In this document: piece after piece, positions 48,790 to 61,160 of the stretch
Numbering within the stretch: position 1 is the first letter of the stretch
Layout of the letters: each line of letters begins with the position of its first letter
Source of the DNA: Sanghuangporus weigelae
Taxonomy: Eukaryota; Basidiomycota; Agaricomycetes; Hymenochaetales; Hymenochaetaceae
Reading direction: 5' to 3'
Length of the DNA stretch: 64,000 nt
NCBI GenBank assembly: GCA_033182465.1
Contig: CP137325.1
Coordinates: 434,001-498,000, forward strand
The notes under the pieces: generated by a model
Told to the model about the DNA's origin: nothing
The model's input: the letters and a program-made list of their open reading frames with translations, nothing else
The model's database searches: none
Position numbers and translations under genes: made by a program

Positions 48790-50022
48790 TTTCTTTCGTT
48801 GGTCCATCGTTACAATGTCACTCCATTCTGAAGGAAGGACCCATATGCTTATATGCTATGCGCTCCGACACATTCTTACATCGTACAGCGTACAGCGTAC
48901 AGCGTATACATTCTATCCATCACTTACTTCGTTCGCAACATTCATTCTTCTTCTTCATACCGTCCTGAGTGAGGTTGGACTCGGAGCCGGTGGGGCAGGT
49001 CCGTACTCCGAGTCCGTCCCTCTTAAGTAGGTCCTGTTTCATTCGTTTCGTATTCAGGTACTATTCATTCATTCGTAAATTCCAATCCAATCCAATCCAA
49101 TTCACTCTGTATGTTAATGCAGGTCTGCGCACAACTTGTTTTCTTTCCAACGCCCAACGAGAAGGTCTTTTTTGAGTGTCTCTGGATCTATTCTATTCTA
49201 TCCTAGTCATTTGAGAACAAGCGTTCGTTCGAGTTGCCTCCGACACACAGATCCGCGTCGGTTATAGACGGATATCTGCGGGATACGTTCTTAGTGGAAT
49301 CCAGTACAATACAATAGTACAGTACAGCAAGTACAGCACCGACACCGAACAGCGCTTATTCCCGACCCGATACACACAAAAATTCCCGAAGCGCCCCCCC
49401 GCGGGCGTCCGAAGTCGATTTGGGCGACCGGGAGAACACTTTTTTTTTCAATCGGAAGGACATACATACATACATGCGTTCTTTTTGACTCCGAGGGAGG
49501 CTTCAAATTCAGTAGAAGAGATGGCTGTTATGTTGGTCCGCATCCGCATCCGCACCGTGCACGGCAACTCGTATGCATGGTGCATATGTGTACTCTACAC
49601 TCTAAAGCCTGAGAGCTTCGGATAGATCGCTCCAATCCAACCCAACCAATATATCCGTACTCAGGAAGCATTCGCATTCGCATCATTTTTACGCCCGCAC
49701 ACTTTTGTATATACAGTATATATTTACAGCACGCGACATTCGGACTTCGCATATAACATAACATTCTATGTAGTACTTAACCACGCGCTCACGTCTACGT
49801 CTACGATCGCTCTCCAAAACACACCCCACACTCACTCCACTTTTTCGCGAACAGATACATGCGGAAGGGTAAAACAAAGGCCGAAACTCAAATCCAACCC
49901 CCCCCTCCCCCTCCAAGTTTCCATTATACAGAAGCCGGGAGACAGAAGACACAAGACCTACAAAGCGCTAGTTCTCAAACGAACGAATGAACGAACGAGC
50001 ACCACATCGTTCAAATCATGCA

Positions 50023-53000
50023 TCACAGGACGCTCGCAGCAATAGCCCTCCAAAGCGCCATCGGATTATTCACGCTAAAATATTATTGTCCCCCCGCAAA
50101 CAGGTCGTATCGTACGACCATACAACCAGCCGACCGACCGAGAAAAGCGGAAGAGAAGGTAGAAGATGGAAGGAAGGATTTCAATCAGTAAGTCTCACAA
50201 TCAAAGAGAAAGCCAGCCAAGCGAGAATTATAGTTCAGAAGAAAACATGACGTACGTATCGGCTGTAAGCGGGAAGTTGACGTTCGCGGGGCGGTCTTGC
50301 CATTCTTTTTTTTTTTTTATTAATCCCGGGATCCAGAGTGCGTTCCCGCGCGAGAAAAGTGCGGGAAGCAGGACCGAGTGAAAGAGAGAGCGAGGGAGAG
50401 GAGGAAAGTCAGTAACCCTTTCTGTATTTCGGCAACCTCCCGGACAATAAAGGGTAAAGCGTAATTGCAACCAAAAACCCCATCGGCGTGAAGCCGGAAA
50501 AAGGATGAAGAGAAAGAAGGAACAGAGGAGGCAGAAGATGAATGAATGAAAAGAAAACGAGAAGTAGACTACCGGGTCATCGTCAAACGCGCGAGACTTT
50601 TCGAATATGCAAATAGAAGAAGGAAGAGGAGTGAACAGTTCGGGAAGAAGCGAAAATTCGGGAGTAGGGAGAGAGGACCCGGTAAGTGGTGGCCCAGGAA
50701 CAAAGAAAATGAGCAACGCGCTGCAATGAGTTAGAGGTATGGGAACTAGAGCGGGAGGAAGGTATAGAGAAGGGTAGAATACGTCATAAGCATGAGGCGG
50801 GAGAACAGGAGGACTGAATACATGACGGATGGAAGGAAGGGAGAGCAAGAGGACTAGGCAATAAAGAGACCGAACGGGGAATCGCACTAGTAAGGAAACG
50901 GATGTAAGGACGTACCCTCGGGTTCATTTGGGTTCTCAATCCCAAAGCCGAGTCGCCATGTAATGCCTTGCACGCTGTTCGTCAAGCTACATGTTCCGAA
51001 ATAAAAGCAGAAAGAAAAAGTAGTCAGCAGATTTCTCTGGCGGTTTACACGGACCGACGGCAAAACGAAAAGTGGAGCTGAATGCATGAAGTTGATATAA
51101 CGAAGCAGGCTGGCGAAAGCGATGTATCGGAGGGAGGGACTGAGGGCGAGCATGAATTCAACGTGGACTGCTCATGAATACGGCGGCATGCGGGCCGCGT
51201 CTTTTCGTAGCGAGATCTAGACCAGACGTATCGAAACGGCAAAGAAAGAACATGCACGTACAAATCAGGTGGAGCGAGCGGATTATTCTTGAGACCTGTC
51301 GTCTATAGGCGGAACAAACAACCAATCAGTCAGGCAAGCAGCGTATTTATCGGTATAATGGAAGACAGTCTTGAATATTCAGTGACTGTACAAGCCATTT
51401 TTTTTAAATCCGAGTGCGATGATTCTCACCTTTACTTCCGTATCCATAGTTGAGAAGTCGGATGACTGTCCACCAACCGTACCGCAATATTGCTGACTAA
51501 CATCCTTCTTGCCGCCGACAACCACTGTCTTCGAGCCTTCCTCCTTGTTCATTGAAACCTTCAGCGTAACACAATTTAATTGAGACCTCTTCTTGAATAG
51601 AAGGGAAGCAGGATGACGTCGCCATGAGCCTGCCTTACTCACCGAGAACAGAGAACAGGAACTCGCACACCTGGTGTGCACAAGGTAGCTTAACCTTCTG
51701 CGGAAAAGCGCGACGCTAAGGGAAAAGCACCGCACCTGCCATTACTGACTATAACGACCTTAGCCGGATCGAAGAGCGGTTCATCAGGCGGCGTCATATC
51801 GAAGGGTTGGCACTCCTGGCCCAGACTGGTCGATGAAATCCCGAAAGAGAGTTCATGAATTTCCCGTCAAGTACATCGCCATACAGATTTGTTCGCAGAT
51901 TCACGGAAGCAAAGAAGCGAATCAGACTCCGTCCCACCACGATTAAAACCCTGATAAGAGAAAAGGGAAGGCATACGTCACCGACTCACCGTTGGCCGAA
52001 TGCGTCTGGCCTCCCATTGATGAACGTGCGCACTGGGTTCGCTAACCAGTCAAAGTTTGCAGGAAATGGAGTGTTGTTCGCAAAGTTCCAGTTCAAAGGA
52101 TTGTACAAAAGAAAGTCATTAGGATCCGCCCCCTGGGCGATGCGCTTGACAATAAGCTGCGCTAAAGGCCCTGCTCTGGCTTTCGTGTCCAAACCAGCCT
52201 CAGGGATGGTAGTATTTTTTGGTCCAGCAATCTGTGGAGCATCAGCCTCGGTGGGTATCGGATTCATCGCCGAAATGCTTACAATCCGATGCAACCACTA
52301 GCCGAACACCTTGATCAGCACAAGATCAGTATACTCAATGCTTAGAAGAACTCACATGAGCAATGCAAATGAATCCTTCATGCATGGGAATCCGCATCAA
52401 TACCCATCATAGAAATCAAGCCAAGAAAATACGCACCACCTCCGTTATTGGTCTGAGAGAGATACATCAGCTTCATCCAATAAAGTGGAGTTATATAAAT
52501 AGTTGACCGACCACATCGACAATTAACTGAGTGGCACCATTCCCAACGAGAGTCTGCAGGCCGCTCAATAGCGTTTGCTCGAATGTGTCAAAGTTTGCTG
52601 CTGAGAAACTTCCCAGAGCAAGAATTCCCGTCTTTCCATCATCCAACATATAGAAAGTCGAAACACCTGAACCAGCGATCGGCGCAGCAGGCTGCAATGG
52701 TCCAGGTAAGACAACGTCTGATTGCGGTTTGTCATCCAGTAAGACTGAGATCGGGTGCTTCATCACTACTTCCGGACTTAAGGTTGGCTTTGGCGCAAAA
52801 CGGCCTCCTGGTACTTTCCGTACCGGTGTAGATGTTTCCGAATCCGATGAACTATTGAGATTGACACCATTGGTGTCATCGACAGCAACACAGTTGTTTC
52901 GACGGAACGACTCTGAATCTGTGAAATTGACGGAAGCACTACCAAATCGTGAACGGTATGGCAACTGAACGGAGCTCGAATAAGTGAAATCTTGATCTTT

Positions 53001-54065
53001 TCGATGAAGAATGAGGCTCACGGTAAATGAGTCAGTTGCACTGCTGTTAATGCGTTGGACAGTCAACTCCACGGAATCGGCCAAAGGCAAGGACATTTGC
53101 GCAAAATTGCCCATGATATAATTCCATCCTGTAGACGCCCGTTGATAACTAGAGAAGAAGCTAGGAAATTAAGGAGGTCAGAAAGGCATCATAGAAGAGA
53201 AAGAGGATAGGCGCTTATCTCGCCGATCCCCCTCTGTAAAGTCAAAAGTCAAAATTATCTCTACCTATTCTGGCGCGTGCCGAATCCCTGGAAGCTTCCT
53301 GTGATCGCAGCATTGGCGTTGACCGCGACGAACGGGTTTTTGCCATTGATAGCAAGTACCTTGGCGCCGGAAAGCTGTCGAATTTCGGTATGAACTATAT
53401 GAATTGAGTATCTATGCATGATCGACGCTCCACTCACAGATTCAAGATTGCCCTTCAGATCCCCTGGAAGAGCATCTTGCCAGAAAGAAATCTCATCTGC
53501 AAATTCCACGCTAGCCACCTGAAATGCTTCCGGAGCAATATGCACAGCTTGTTCGCCTTGTTCGTCCGTGAGGAGCACAACGGGTGTTGGTAGGTATGTC
53601 ACGAATAGAGAATCATAGCATGCGTTTATGTAAACACAATGACCATCCATAAGCCGCCTCACTGAACGAGCCAAATCGATATGCATATCGAATTCGGATG
53701 AATACTGCGTACGCCGAATGCGCGCTATGTCGCCAAGGATGTCCTCGTGTACATCTGCCGTGAAAGGTTCCGGCGCGCGCACCTGGTAATTGACTGAGGT
53801 GTGGAACGCTAGCGACTTCTGGACGACATCGAGAATCTGCGTATTCCGTAAAAGCCGTTAGGTCACTATCATATTCGCACGCCTCGATTAAAAGAGGACC
53901 TACGTTTGTCTTTATCGTTTGGTTGACAGGGAATGATTCGAAGCAAGAGCGAACCGCGCTAGGTGCAACCCATTTCTGTCTCCCAATTGCAGCGCACGGG
54001 TCAGGAGCTCTTGGAACTGCATTGGCAGCCGCTGCAACAATTAGAGATGAAAGAGTGAGCAGCAT
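50023..54065 (-). CDS. Secreted S41-family peptidase (fungal tail-specific-protease type)
   Basis: Serine peptidase of the fungal S41 group, multi-exon. The start at 54065 opens a signal peptide (MLLTLSSLIVAAAANA) and then DPCAAIGRQKWVAPSAVRSC. The N-terminal region continues with DVHEDILGDIARIR, HIDLARSVRRLMDGHCVYIN and VLAINGKNPFVAVNANA. The catalytic part has TGILALGSFSAANFDTFEQT, ATQLIVDV, TNNGGG and KVVIVSNGRCASSCSLFS, where the Ser-Ser after Ala marks the nucleophile elbow. The 3' end was resolved by splicing: WRLGFGIENPNEPE joins across a 611-bp intron (50305-50915) to EWQDRPANVNFPLTADT, then across a second intron to VNNPMALWRAIAASVL and the stop at 50023-50025. Last exons are 50304-50256 and 50074-50023. 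Without the splicing the frame ends early. Homologues I recall share the NFPLTAD and NNP landmarks. Substrate unknown. Confidence 0.88.
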
Positions 54066-54809
54066 GACGAACTCAGGGACAGCTACACCAATCCATCCGA
54101 TTTTTAAGAGGGCCACACTGAAGCCGAGCAGAAGCACGGCACAAAATTAGACAAGGCACGATGCTCCCCATGCGGACCGTAAGCGAAAGATAGAGAGATC
54201 AAAGGGCGCTGCGTATGGCAAGCTAGATGCTTTGATAATTGAAAAAGTCCTTCGTGGTCAGAATCGTTATGAACAGAAGTCAATCGAAGCGCCAAGAGAT
54301 GAGGAAAAACCAGCGAGAATGGTGCTTAGGGACGTATAGTAGGAAAAATCTGACCAAACCACATGGTCGACGAAGACGAATGCGATTTCAATTGTGAGTA
54401 AGAATGGCCGGACTGTTGTTAAACGGGGCTGATTGGATACCGACTCTCATGGAAGGCATATTTCCCATCATGCGATAAAGCCTCTGGGAATTTGCCGACA
54501 TTCTGGAAGTCCAGAATGCCTTGCGGATCGCGCGGATGTAGCCAGATTAGGAGCGTCTTTATTTCATAGCGATAGCTGTTGAGAAAGTATCTCTATTTTA
54601 TACGTACGAAGAAGATAAACGCACGGAGTAAACCCGGTTGTCTACCGACGAACCGCGCGTCGATATGGCCGCGTTTTCACCATGGTAAATAGATCATCAC
54701 CGCCAAATTATGCCTCCACCTACGCCAATAGATCCACCTGAGTGTTTGCTCGGCCGCGCCTCGATGACCTTCACGATCCGCGCAGTTAGCAGAAAAGTTG
54801 TAAAATCGG
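54066..54809. other. Intergenic between S41 promoter and next gene's 3' end
   Basis: No gene seen; a minus frame at 54677-54952 overlaps the last exon of the next gene out of frame. Confidence 0.55.
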
Positions 54810-55359
54810 TCAAGCGGTAGCCTTTGCAGGCGTTTGCGGTTCCGGTTCCGTGTTCGCTTCCATCGTCGATTTTCGTTCCATTCGTGCGTCATGAGTCTGC
54901 TTGGATTGCGCAACGGATCGTTCCCACTCGTGCATCCTCCAATACCAGGCAAGCTTGGGTATATTCGGATTTTGCTTTCTCTTCGGTTTTTTGCCCTTCA
55001 CGTTAGGAACAACTTCAGGCTCTACTTCGCTCGGGTCCTTCTGGACATGGAACTTTTCAACGACGCCCTTTTCTTGAAGCGTCGCTAGGACAGTTTTTTT
55101 AAGATATCTGAAAACTGCAGATCAGCAAAATACTGCTCTGAGAGATGGCTATTGCCCACCTCATAGACTGAAGCGGGTGTTCTGAGGCAGTCTCTGCGGG
55201 GTTTCGAGGGATAGATTTAGGAGTCGCGCGTTGGTAGATTTCTTTTGTCGACGCGCCATTTGGGGACTCTCGCAAGATGGTCAAGACTGCCTCGACCGCC
55301 TGATACGAAGGCGGAACTTTGCCTGTTAATCGGATGGCTCGAGGAATCGACGGAAACAT
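54810..55359 (-). CDS. Small basic conserved fungal protein, function unknown
   Basis: Two exons on the minus strand, joined by a short in-frame-phase intron near 55108-55158, read MFPSIPRAIRLTGKVPPSYQ, then AVEAVLTILRESPNGASTKE, and after the splice RYLKKTVLATLQEKGVVEKF. The repeated helix-turn-helix look of VEAVLTILRESPNGASTKEI with the following LKKTVLATLQEKG resembles a winged-helix fold. The C-terminal half is Lys/Arg-rich (KGKKPKRKQNPNIPKLAWYW), as in small mitochondrial ribosome-associated proteins. That is an inference from composition, not a recognised family. The frame upstream of the ATG reads NDLPFPEDINT, which looks coding. An extra 5' exon, perhaps including LSLFADLRAAHAAFT near 55650-55705, may therefore exist, but the splice phases I tried do not match. 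Confidence 0.62.
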
Positions 55360-58300
55360 GGTGTTGATGTCTTCAGGGAAAGGGAGGTCGTTGGCTGCTG
55401 CTCAGTCAAGTAGTAGAGTAGAGAAAAGAATGACATAATCAGGCATTTAGTCAGCGGTTCAGGTCAGCACAGCGAGCGTTTCGGCGACTAGACATACATA
55501 TTGTATCGCCTCGCCCACTTGGAAAACAAAATCACGACTACTCATCACAAGAGAATAAAAGAAAGAGATGTCAATTTTCTGAGGAGCGGATAGCTGTAGA
55601 CTCCCTGTCGGGCGAAAACCAGACGCTGGAAAAGAGAAATGTAGTTTTCGTGGTTTCACCGTGAAAGCTGCGTGAGCGGCCCGGAGATCTGCAAAAAGAC
55701 TCAGAGACATCGAAGTATGTTGAATTAGACATCTTATCTGGCTAGCTAGTGATGATAGCTATATCTTTTAAGAGCTCGCGAAGTTAGCTATGCTCACGCT
55801 CAGATGAGCTTGTTGACTTCGCAGGGAGTCATGTTGTACCAGTATGAGAGTACGGAGAACGTTTCCCTGGAAGAAATGTTCGTGAAACTCTTATCAAGCT
55901 TGTTAAGAATTTTTCAAACGGTAGAGCATTAGGTTATTTATGGGAACGAGAGAAGACCCATCTTGATCAGTGAGACTATGTGGCCTAACACAAAAGGGAG
56001 GAGGATTAAGGGCGGGTTTTCTGACACTACGCTCGTTCTCCTGCAACTTTCTTCCTTGTCGAAGCCACTCGATACGAGGTGCGTTCGTTCGTTTTTCGTT
56101 GGTGATTCCGTGCTTATGTGTACGTGTCGTCCCGACAATTCCAGGCTGCTCGGGATCTCGCACTCTAAAACCAATTTCTTTCTGAGGGAATCCGTACTTC
56201 CGGGAACTCAGAAGCTGCTCCGACCCGATTCTCGCTTTACGGAACCGTATGCAACAGAATGCAATTGGATTAATTCACTCGTATTCCGTCAGCCTGAAAG
56301 ACCGAACAACTAAAGAATATCGAAATATCTGCAATGTGGATAGCGCGGCTGGAAGCTGGCTCCCGATAAAGAGTCTGAAAAAAGTAAGGACCTGGAATTC
56401 GAGGTGAGAGTCCTTGGATCGTACGAGCTCTCGAGTTCACTTTCTTGCCGCGTTTACAGCACCTGTATGCCGTGGCCGAGCGCGTCGCTGGGGATGCGAC
56501 CTCAGTGCGGCTTGTTGGAGAGCATTGGCCGAGCCAAGATCTTCACCAGGCATCTCTCCGGACTGCCCGGCTCGAAGTCCACGATGAATGGGCTTGCCAC
56601 CAGAACAGCTGGAACTGCTGATGTGAGTCGGATTGATTGGATAGATGTCTGATTCAAAGCCTTGATATTAATGGTAAGAAGCGGCGGAACCATGCCTGGT
56701 TACGAGAATTTGACGATGAAAGACGGACTTCCGAGCCAAGGACGTGGAGAACAACATATGAGCGGTATCTATGATAGGACATCCAAACTCTGAAAACGAG
56801 ATGATCTCCCGCTCATTCTCGTGTCGTATTCAAGTGTTGGCGGGAGTTAGAGGGATCCAAGGCGGAGATGATCGAGTGGATACGGACTGGAAAACTTCGT
56901 GTCCTCTTCGGAACACGGACCAGTTTCATGGGCTCCTACGCCGTCCTGCCGCTCACGCTCTGTCCTGGTATTACGTCGTGTTATGTCTCTTGGGTTCCGC
57001 AAGTACTATCATATCGCAGAAGCGAAGCCGGAATGACAAGATGGCAAGTATAAGTCGCAACTCGGCTTTAGGCTATCAAGACATCGAGGTTGGCTGAGCG
57101 GTGAATACCGACATGTAAGAGGAAACAAGGTACATAAACCCGAATTCGCAATCTTTCCTAATGACCTTCCAGTGCTCATTCTCGCGTCGAGTCAGTCTTT
57201 CATTACAGCTCGTCTTAGCTATCCTCCCACCGTGGCACCACTTGGGTTCTTCTACAGATGTTGCAAGCATATGGACTTTACAAAACGAGACTTCCGACGA
57301 TCGTCCATGATGAACTTTTGAAGATATTCGTCAAACCAGTCGGCAATCGCAGAACGGATCCTCGCATAACCCCGAACGCGAGATGAGCGAAGTCGCATCT
57401 GACCTAAAAGCATCTGCTTTTCTTACCGTCTTGGATGTCTATGTTCCATGGTTTGGAGCTTGGAATTGCCTCGCGAATTTGCAGCTTACGAAAGGTAAGT
57501 GGACGTGTGACTCATCGGACACGTAAATCCATCGCCCTATTCCGTCGTAGTAGCTGTATGCTATCTTTGCGCTCGCGCAGGTGACCGCGACTTGTTAATA
57601 CGGCGTCTACGTGGAGATATCCAGTTGTTCAGCTGTTGTTCCATTGTAATTAATTGCTCACGTGTCTCATTGATAGAAGGAACTGTAGGCAAAAGGTACG
57701 GAGATCGAAGAAACTGAGTTCTGTGACTAGGCTCTGACCCGGGTGGAAAGGCTGGCGCTTCAGATGATCCAAGATACTCGCAGCTTGGATCACCTGAAGT
57801 TATCGAAACTCGGATCCGGATACAGCTGACCGCTTGTCCTTTCCACTGTGCGTCACGAGTGGTAGTTACTGACCTTCCAAAATCTAAGCCCGCCTACCTG
57901 GAGTCCACATGCGACAATATCGGCAGAAGTCCTGCAAGGAAGTCTGAGGAAGTTCGGCTGATCTTCTTGAATTTCCTTATGCGATGATTGTTGCGCTTAT
58001 TTCTGCCTTATACAGTCAAATGGTTGTTTACAATTGTATGCATATGAGGACTCATCCGAGAACCATACCACTTATGCTAGTCCTGACTCGTTTGATCGCC
58101 CGAGGCCCGGAACCTGGTCCTTGAACCCTGCTTTATTGTATTTAATCGGCTCCAAGTCAAATCAACTCAGGCACTATACATTACTTGCGCCTCCATCCAC
58201 GTATCCTTGGCTTCTTCGTCTGATACCGGCACGTTTGTAATATTTATCTTCAAAGACACGAGACCGAAAACATATTCGAAGTTGTGCCCCTTCATGCATA

Positions 58301-59160
58301 TGTTTCTCATTTGACTTCTGGAGTGAACACTCTGGGCCGTTCGACCGCGAACACGCATAAGTCGGCTGGTTGTTATGACCCGAGATTCATCTTAGCATCT
58401 ATGCCTCTTCGGTGTACTGTCTCGCGTTCTTGACCGTCGTTCTCGTTGCTTCTGTTTTTATCCTACTCCTGCTGGTAGTTTCCTTGTATGTGCTTCACTT
58501 TAAACAACCAATGGTACTTGTCGGAAGTCCGGTAATGACTTGACTAGTCGAATAAATTGTCTCATCTCGCTTCTACCTCCTTATTTGCAAATTTCCAAGG
58601 CATTGTTTCTTCCCTGCTATTCCACGGAAGAGGGTCCGGTACCTTTACTCTTCGGTATTTGGTTGTTAGTCTGACCCTATTTCGGGCCTCTCTCCTTTTC
58701 TTTAGATATCGGGTTGATAAACCGTAGAACTTATGTTTTTGAATTCGAGCACACCGACAAAGGAGGCAGAGTCGAAGACAGAAGAATAGTGAGCATAGGA
58801 CTAGAAAATAAGAAAGGAAAGTACGCGTTCTTATTGGTGTTCGTGTATGCGGTCGGATAGGGGACAACTCTATTGATGCCATCGAAGTACCAAAGAACCA
58901 AAAAAAACATCTTTACAGCTGTTACAAAGAACGTGCGGAAAAACGCTGTCGATAATGGACAGAGCATATGGAGCAACAGTTAATTGTTATGGACAGTGGA
59001 GAGAAACAAACGCTGATGCAGACGATAAGTGCAGGGAGTGGAGAAAGAGATGCTAAGAGCAGAAAGAAGGTGCAAGAAATGGAGATGAAAAGGAACAGGG
59101 GAGAAGTGGTTGAAGCAAATGAGAATTAGATTCTTCTTGCTTGACAAAACGGCGATGTGC
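55360..59160. other. No supported gene; possible decayed fragments
   Basis: About 3.8 kb. A minus-strand stretch at 56495-56600 translates as FIVDFEPGSPERCLVKILAR followed by PMLSNKPH and a stop, which looks like a conserved-protein remnant of unknown family. Elsewhere frames are short and unconvincing. From about 58560 to 59130 sequence is A/G-rich on the plus strand. Confidence 0.4.
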
Positions 59161-59163
59161 CGC

Positions 59164-60422
59164 CCAGGCCAGGTCCTGTGCGTCGAGTGAGCGCAGTCAG
59201 CGATCGCAAAGGAGCGACCCACGCTTCCTGGTGGATTGCGAAGTGCGATCGGGGGTGACAGACGGCGATTTGCCGCCCAGGCCAGGTCCTGTATGTCGGA
59301 TTCGCGTATTTAATAGTTGCAGAGGTGCGACCTGTGCGACCTGGCGGACCGCGCTGTGGAGCGATATACGGTCGAGGCTGACAAAACGGAGATGTGTCGT
59401 CCAGGCCAGGTCCTGTGCGTCGGATATGCATGTGTGTTAGTCGCGAACGAGCGATCTACACATCCTGGTGACCCATGATAATGTACAAGTCGCGGGTGGT
59501 CGGCCTTACGGTACGCTTTGAAGAGGGGAGAGCGAGAGATTCTCGTGTTTCCCTTGAGTACGAAGTTAAATTGCAGTGTGATATGTATAATGAATCCAAA
59601 GAACTTACCGACAGCGTTCCGTCGGGACCCAGAAAGACTTCTTCTCTTCCCTCCATTATCACCTCGCACACGAAGCTGGAGAAGAACCTGCACGTGAACA
59701 CTGGTTATTTCTCCGTTATCCTCGTATGTATGGAGGTATGGAGGATGACTTTACTGGCTTTGTGACAGGAACCCCAATGACTTCGGTAGAGGGCCCTTCT
59801 ACCGAAGTTGTCGAGGTTCCTGTCGCAAAGCCAGAAAAGTCGACCCTGAACCCCCTAGACCAAGAAAGCGGACTCGGGCCTGGGATTACCACGGCGTCTT
59901 CCCCATAGGCCTCCTTTATCTTGGTCCTTCGGGCGCCGATGAAAGAGTCTCATCATTTTCATTCCGAGTCTGGAATGAACAGCCATCGAAGTTGGTCAGC
60001 CTATATCATTACCATAGTCGTAACATAAATGGAATAGTGACTCACCGCAGAATTTGAAGGAGGACTATATTTGCACGATGTCGATGTCTCGATGGCCCCA
60101 AGTTCGATATTGGAAGCCTTCCCGTCGGATTGTTTCCCGAGAAGGAGGACGTCCAGTGGACTTACCTCGACCTCGGCCTCGATTGGTTCAAGTAGTGGTG
60201 CAGGTTATGTGGTCGCAAACATGGGACCTACGCTCCCGTTGGACTGCGAAGTGCGGTCGAGATGGCAAACGGCGATGAGTCGTCCAGGCCAGGTCCTGTA
60301 CGCCGGGTTCGCGTTTAGTAGTCGCAGAGGTACGATCCGTGAGACCTGGTGGACCGCGGTGTGGAGTGAAACGCGGTTGAATATTGACGAAACGGCAGTG
60401 TACCGTCCAGGCCAGGTCCTGT
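59164..60422. repeat. ~120-bp repeat units with invariant 16-bp core, five copies in two groups
   Basis: The core CCAGGCCAGGTCCTGT occurs unchanged at 59164-59179, 59277-59292, 59401-59416, 60284-60299 and 60407-60422. Within each group the cores are 113-124 bp apart, and the sequence between them is also related (pattern with CGGCGAT before and TCGCAGAGG after). The second group lies about 1,006 bp from the first, so it was copied as part of the larger duplication. Confidence 0.9.
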
Positions 60423-61160
60423 GCGTCGGGTATGCATGCTCAATAGTCACAAACGAGCGGCCTATGCATCCTGGTTACCTGCGATTCTATGCCGCGAGTT
60501 GTCCGCCTTAAGAGACACTGTCCGGCGGAGAGAGCGGGACACGCTCGCGTTTTCCTTGAGTACGAAGTTAAATACCAGTATCTCATGAATGGTAAGTCCA
60601 AAGAACTTACCGGAATTGTTCTGACGGGACCCGGAAAGGCTTCCTTCCGTTCTTCTATTCTCACCTCGCACTCGGAGCTGGAGAAGAAAGCTCCGTGTCA
60701 ATACTAATGACCTCCTCGTTGTCTTCGTGTGGAGGTCCGTCGTTGGCTTCGAGACAGGGACTTGAGTAAAGGGCGGACTCGGTGCCGGGATTACCGCGTC
60801 GTCTTCTCCGTTCGAGTGATAAGTTTCGTTTGTCTTGGTCCTCCCGGGTGCCGATGAAAGAGTCTCATCACTTTCATTCCAGGTCTGGATTGAGCAGCCA
60901 TCGGAGGTTGGTCAGCCTATGCCACTGCCACAAGCGCCAATATAAGTGGAATAGTGACTCACCGCCGCGTTCGAAGGCCAACTACTTTTGTATGGTGTCG
61001 ATGTCCCCGTGACCTCAAGCTCGACATCGGTAGTCTCCCAGTTGGATTGATCCTCGAGGAGGACGTCGAGAGCATTTATCCCGAGTTCAGCCTCAGTGGG
61101 CTCAGGGAGTGATACGATCACAGGATCAATAAAGCCATTGTCGGCAGAGATATTCGTGGG
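59231..61160. repeat. ~1-kb tandem segmental duplication at the 3' end of P2
   Basis: A block from about 59231 to 60235 is repeated from about 60236 onward. Matching landmarks include GCGAAGTGCG(A/G)TCG, the repeat cores, TTGAGTACGAAGTTAAAT, TCCAAAGAACTTACCG, GCCGATGAAAGAGTCTCATC, GAATAGTGACTCACCGC and GTGTCGATGTC. The right copy overlaps P2 exons 8 and 9. In the left copy the frame corresponding to exon 9 is closed early, so it is probably a non-coding or decayed exon copy. The palindrome listed below exists only in the left copy. Confidence 0.85.
59747..59841. repeat. ~95-bp near-perfect palindrome
   Basis: Two arms of about 45 bp meet at GGGCCC (59791-59796). Outer ends are GACTTTACTGGC and GCCAGAAAAGTC, inner arms CTTCGGTAGA and TCTACCGAAG, with AGGAACC/GGTTCCT between. 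The corresponding place in the right-hand duplicate has only a single arm-like segment, so the inverted copy arose after the duplication. Confidence 0.9.

Larger units (their letters stand above)
47610..50022. other. Intergenic, simple-repeat-rich, no supported gene
   Basis: Contains T-runs after the dehydrogenase stop, (CATA)n/(CAATA)n near 48400-48435, (CACG)n, (GATA)n, (TTTCGA)n and GCGTACA repeats near 48885-48905. Frames are low-complexity only. The last part is the 3' flank of the S41 peptidase gene. Confidence 0.55.

Noticed and set aside
54066-54137. Upstream extension of the S41 peptidase
   Set aside because: The extended frame begins with GTG; the ATG at 54065 directly opens a signal peptide.
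59126-59431. Repeated TWPGR-containing minus frame as a coding tandem-repeat protein
   Set aside because: The repeat length (113-124 bp) is not a constant multiple of three, so the frame is not maintained between units; it is better read as non-coding repeats.
59164-60422. CRISPR array
   Set aside because: The repeats are about 120 bp with related spacers in a eukaryotic genome and lack the direct-repeat/spacer pattern.
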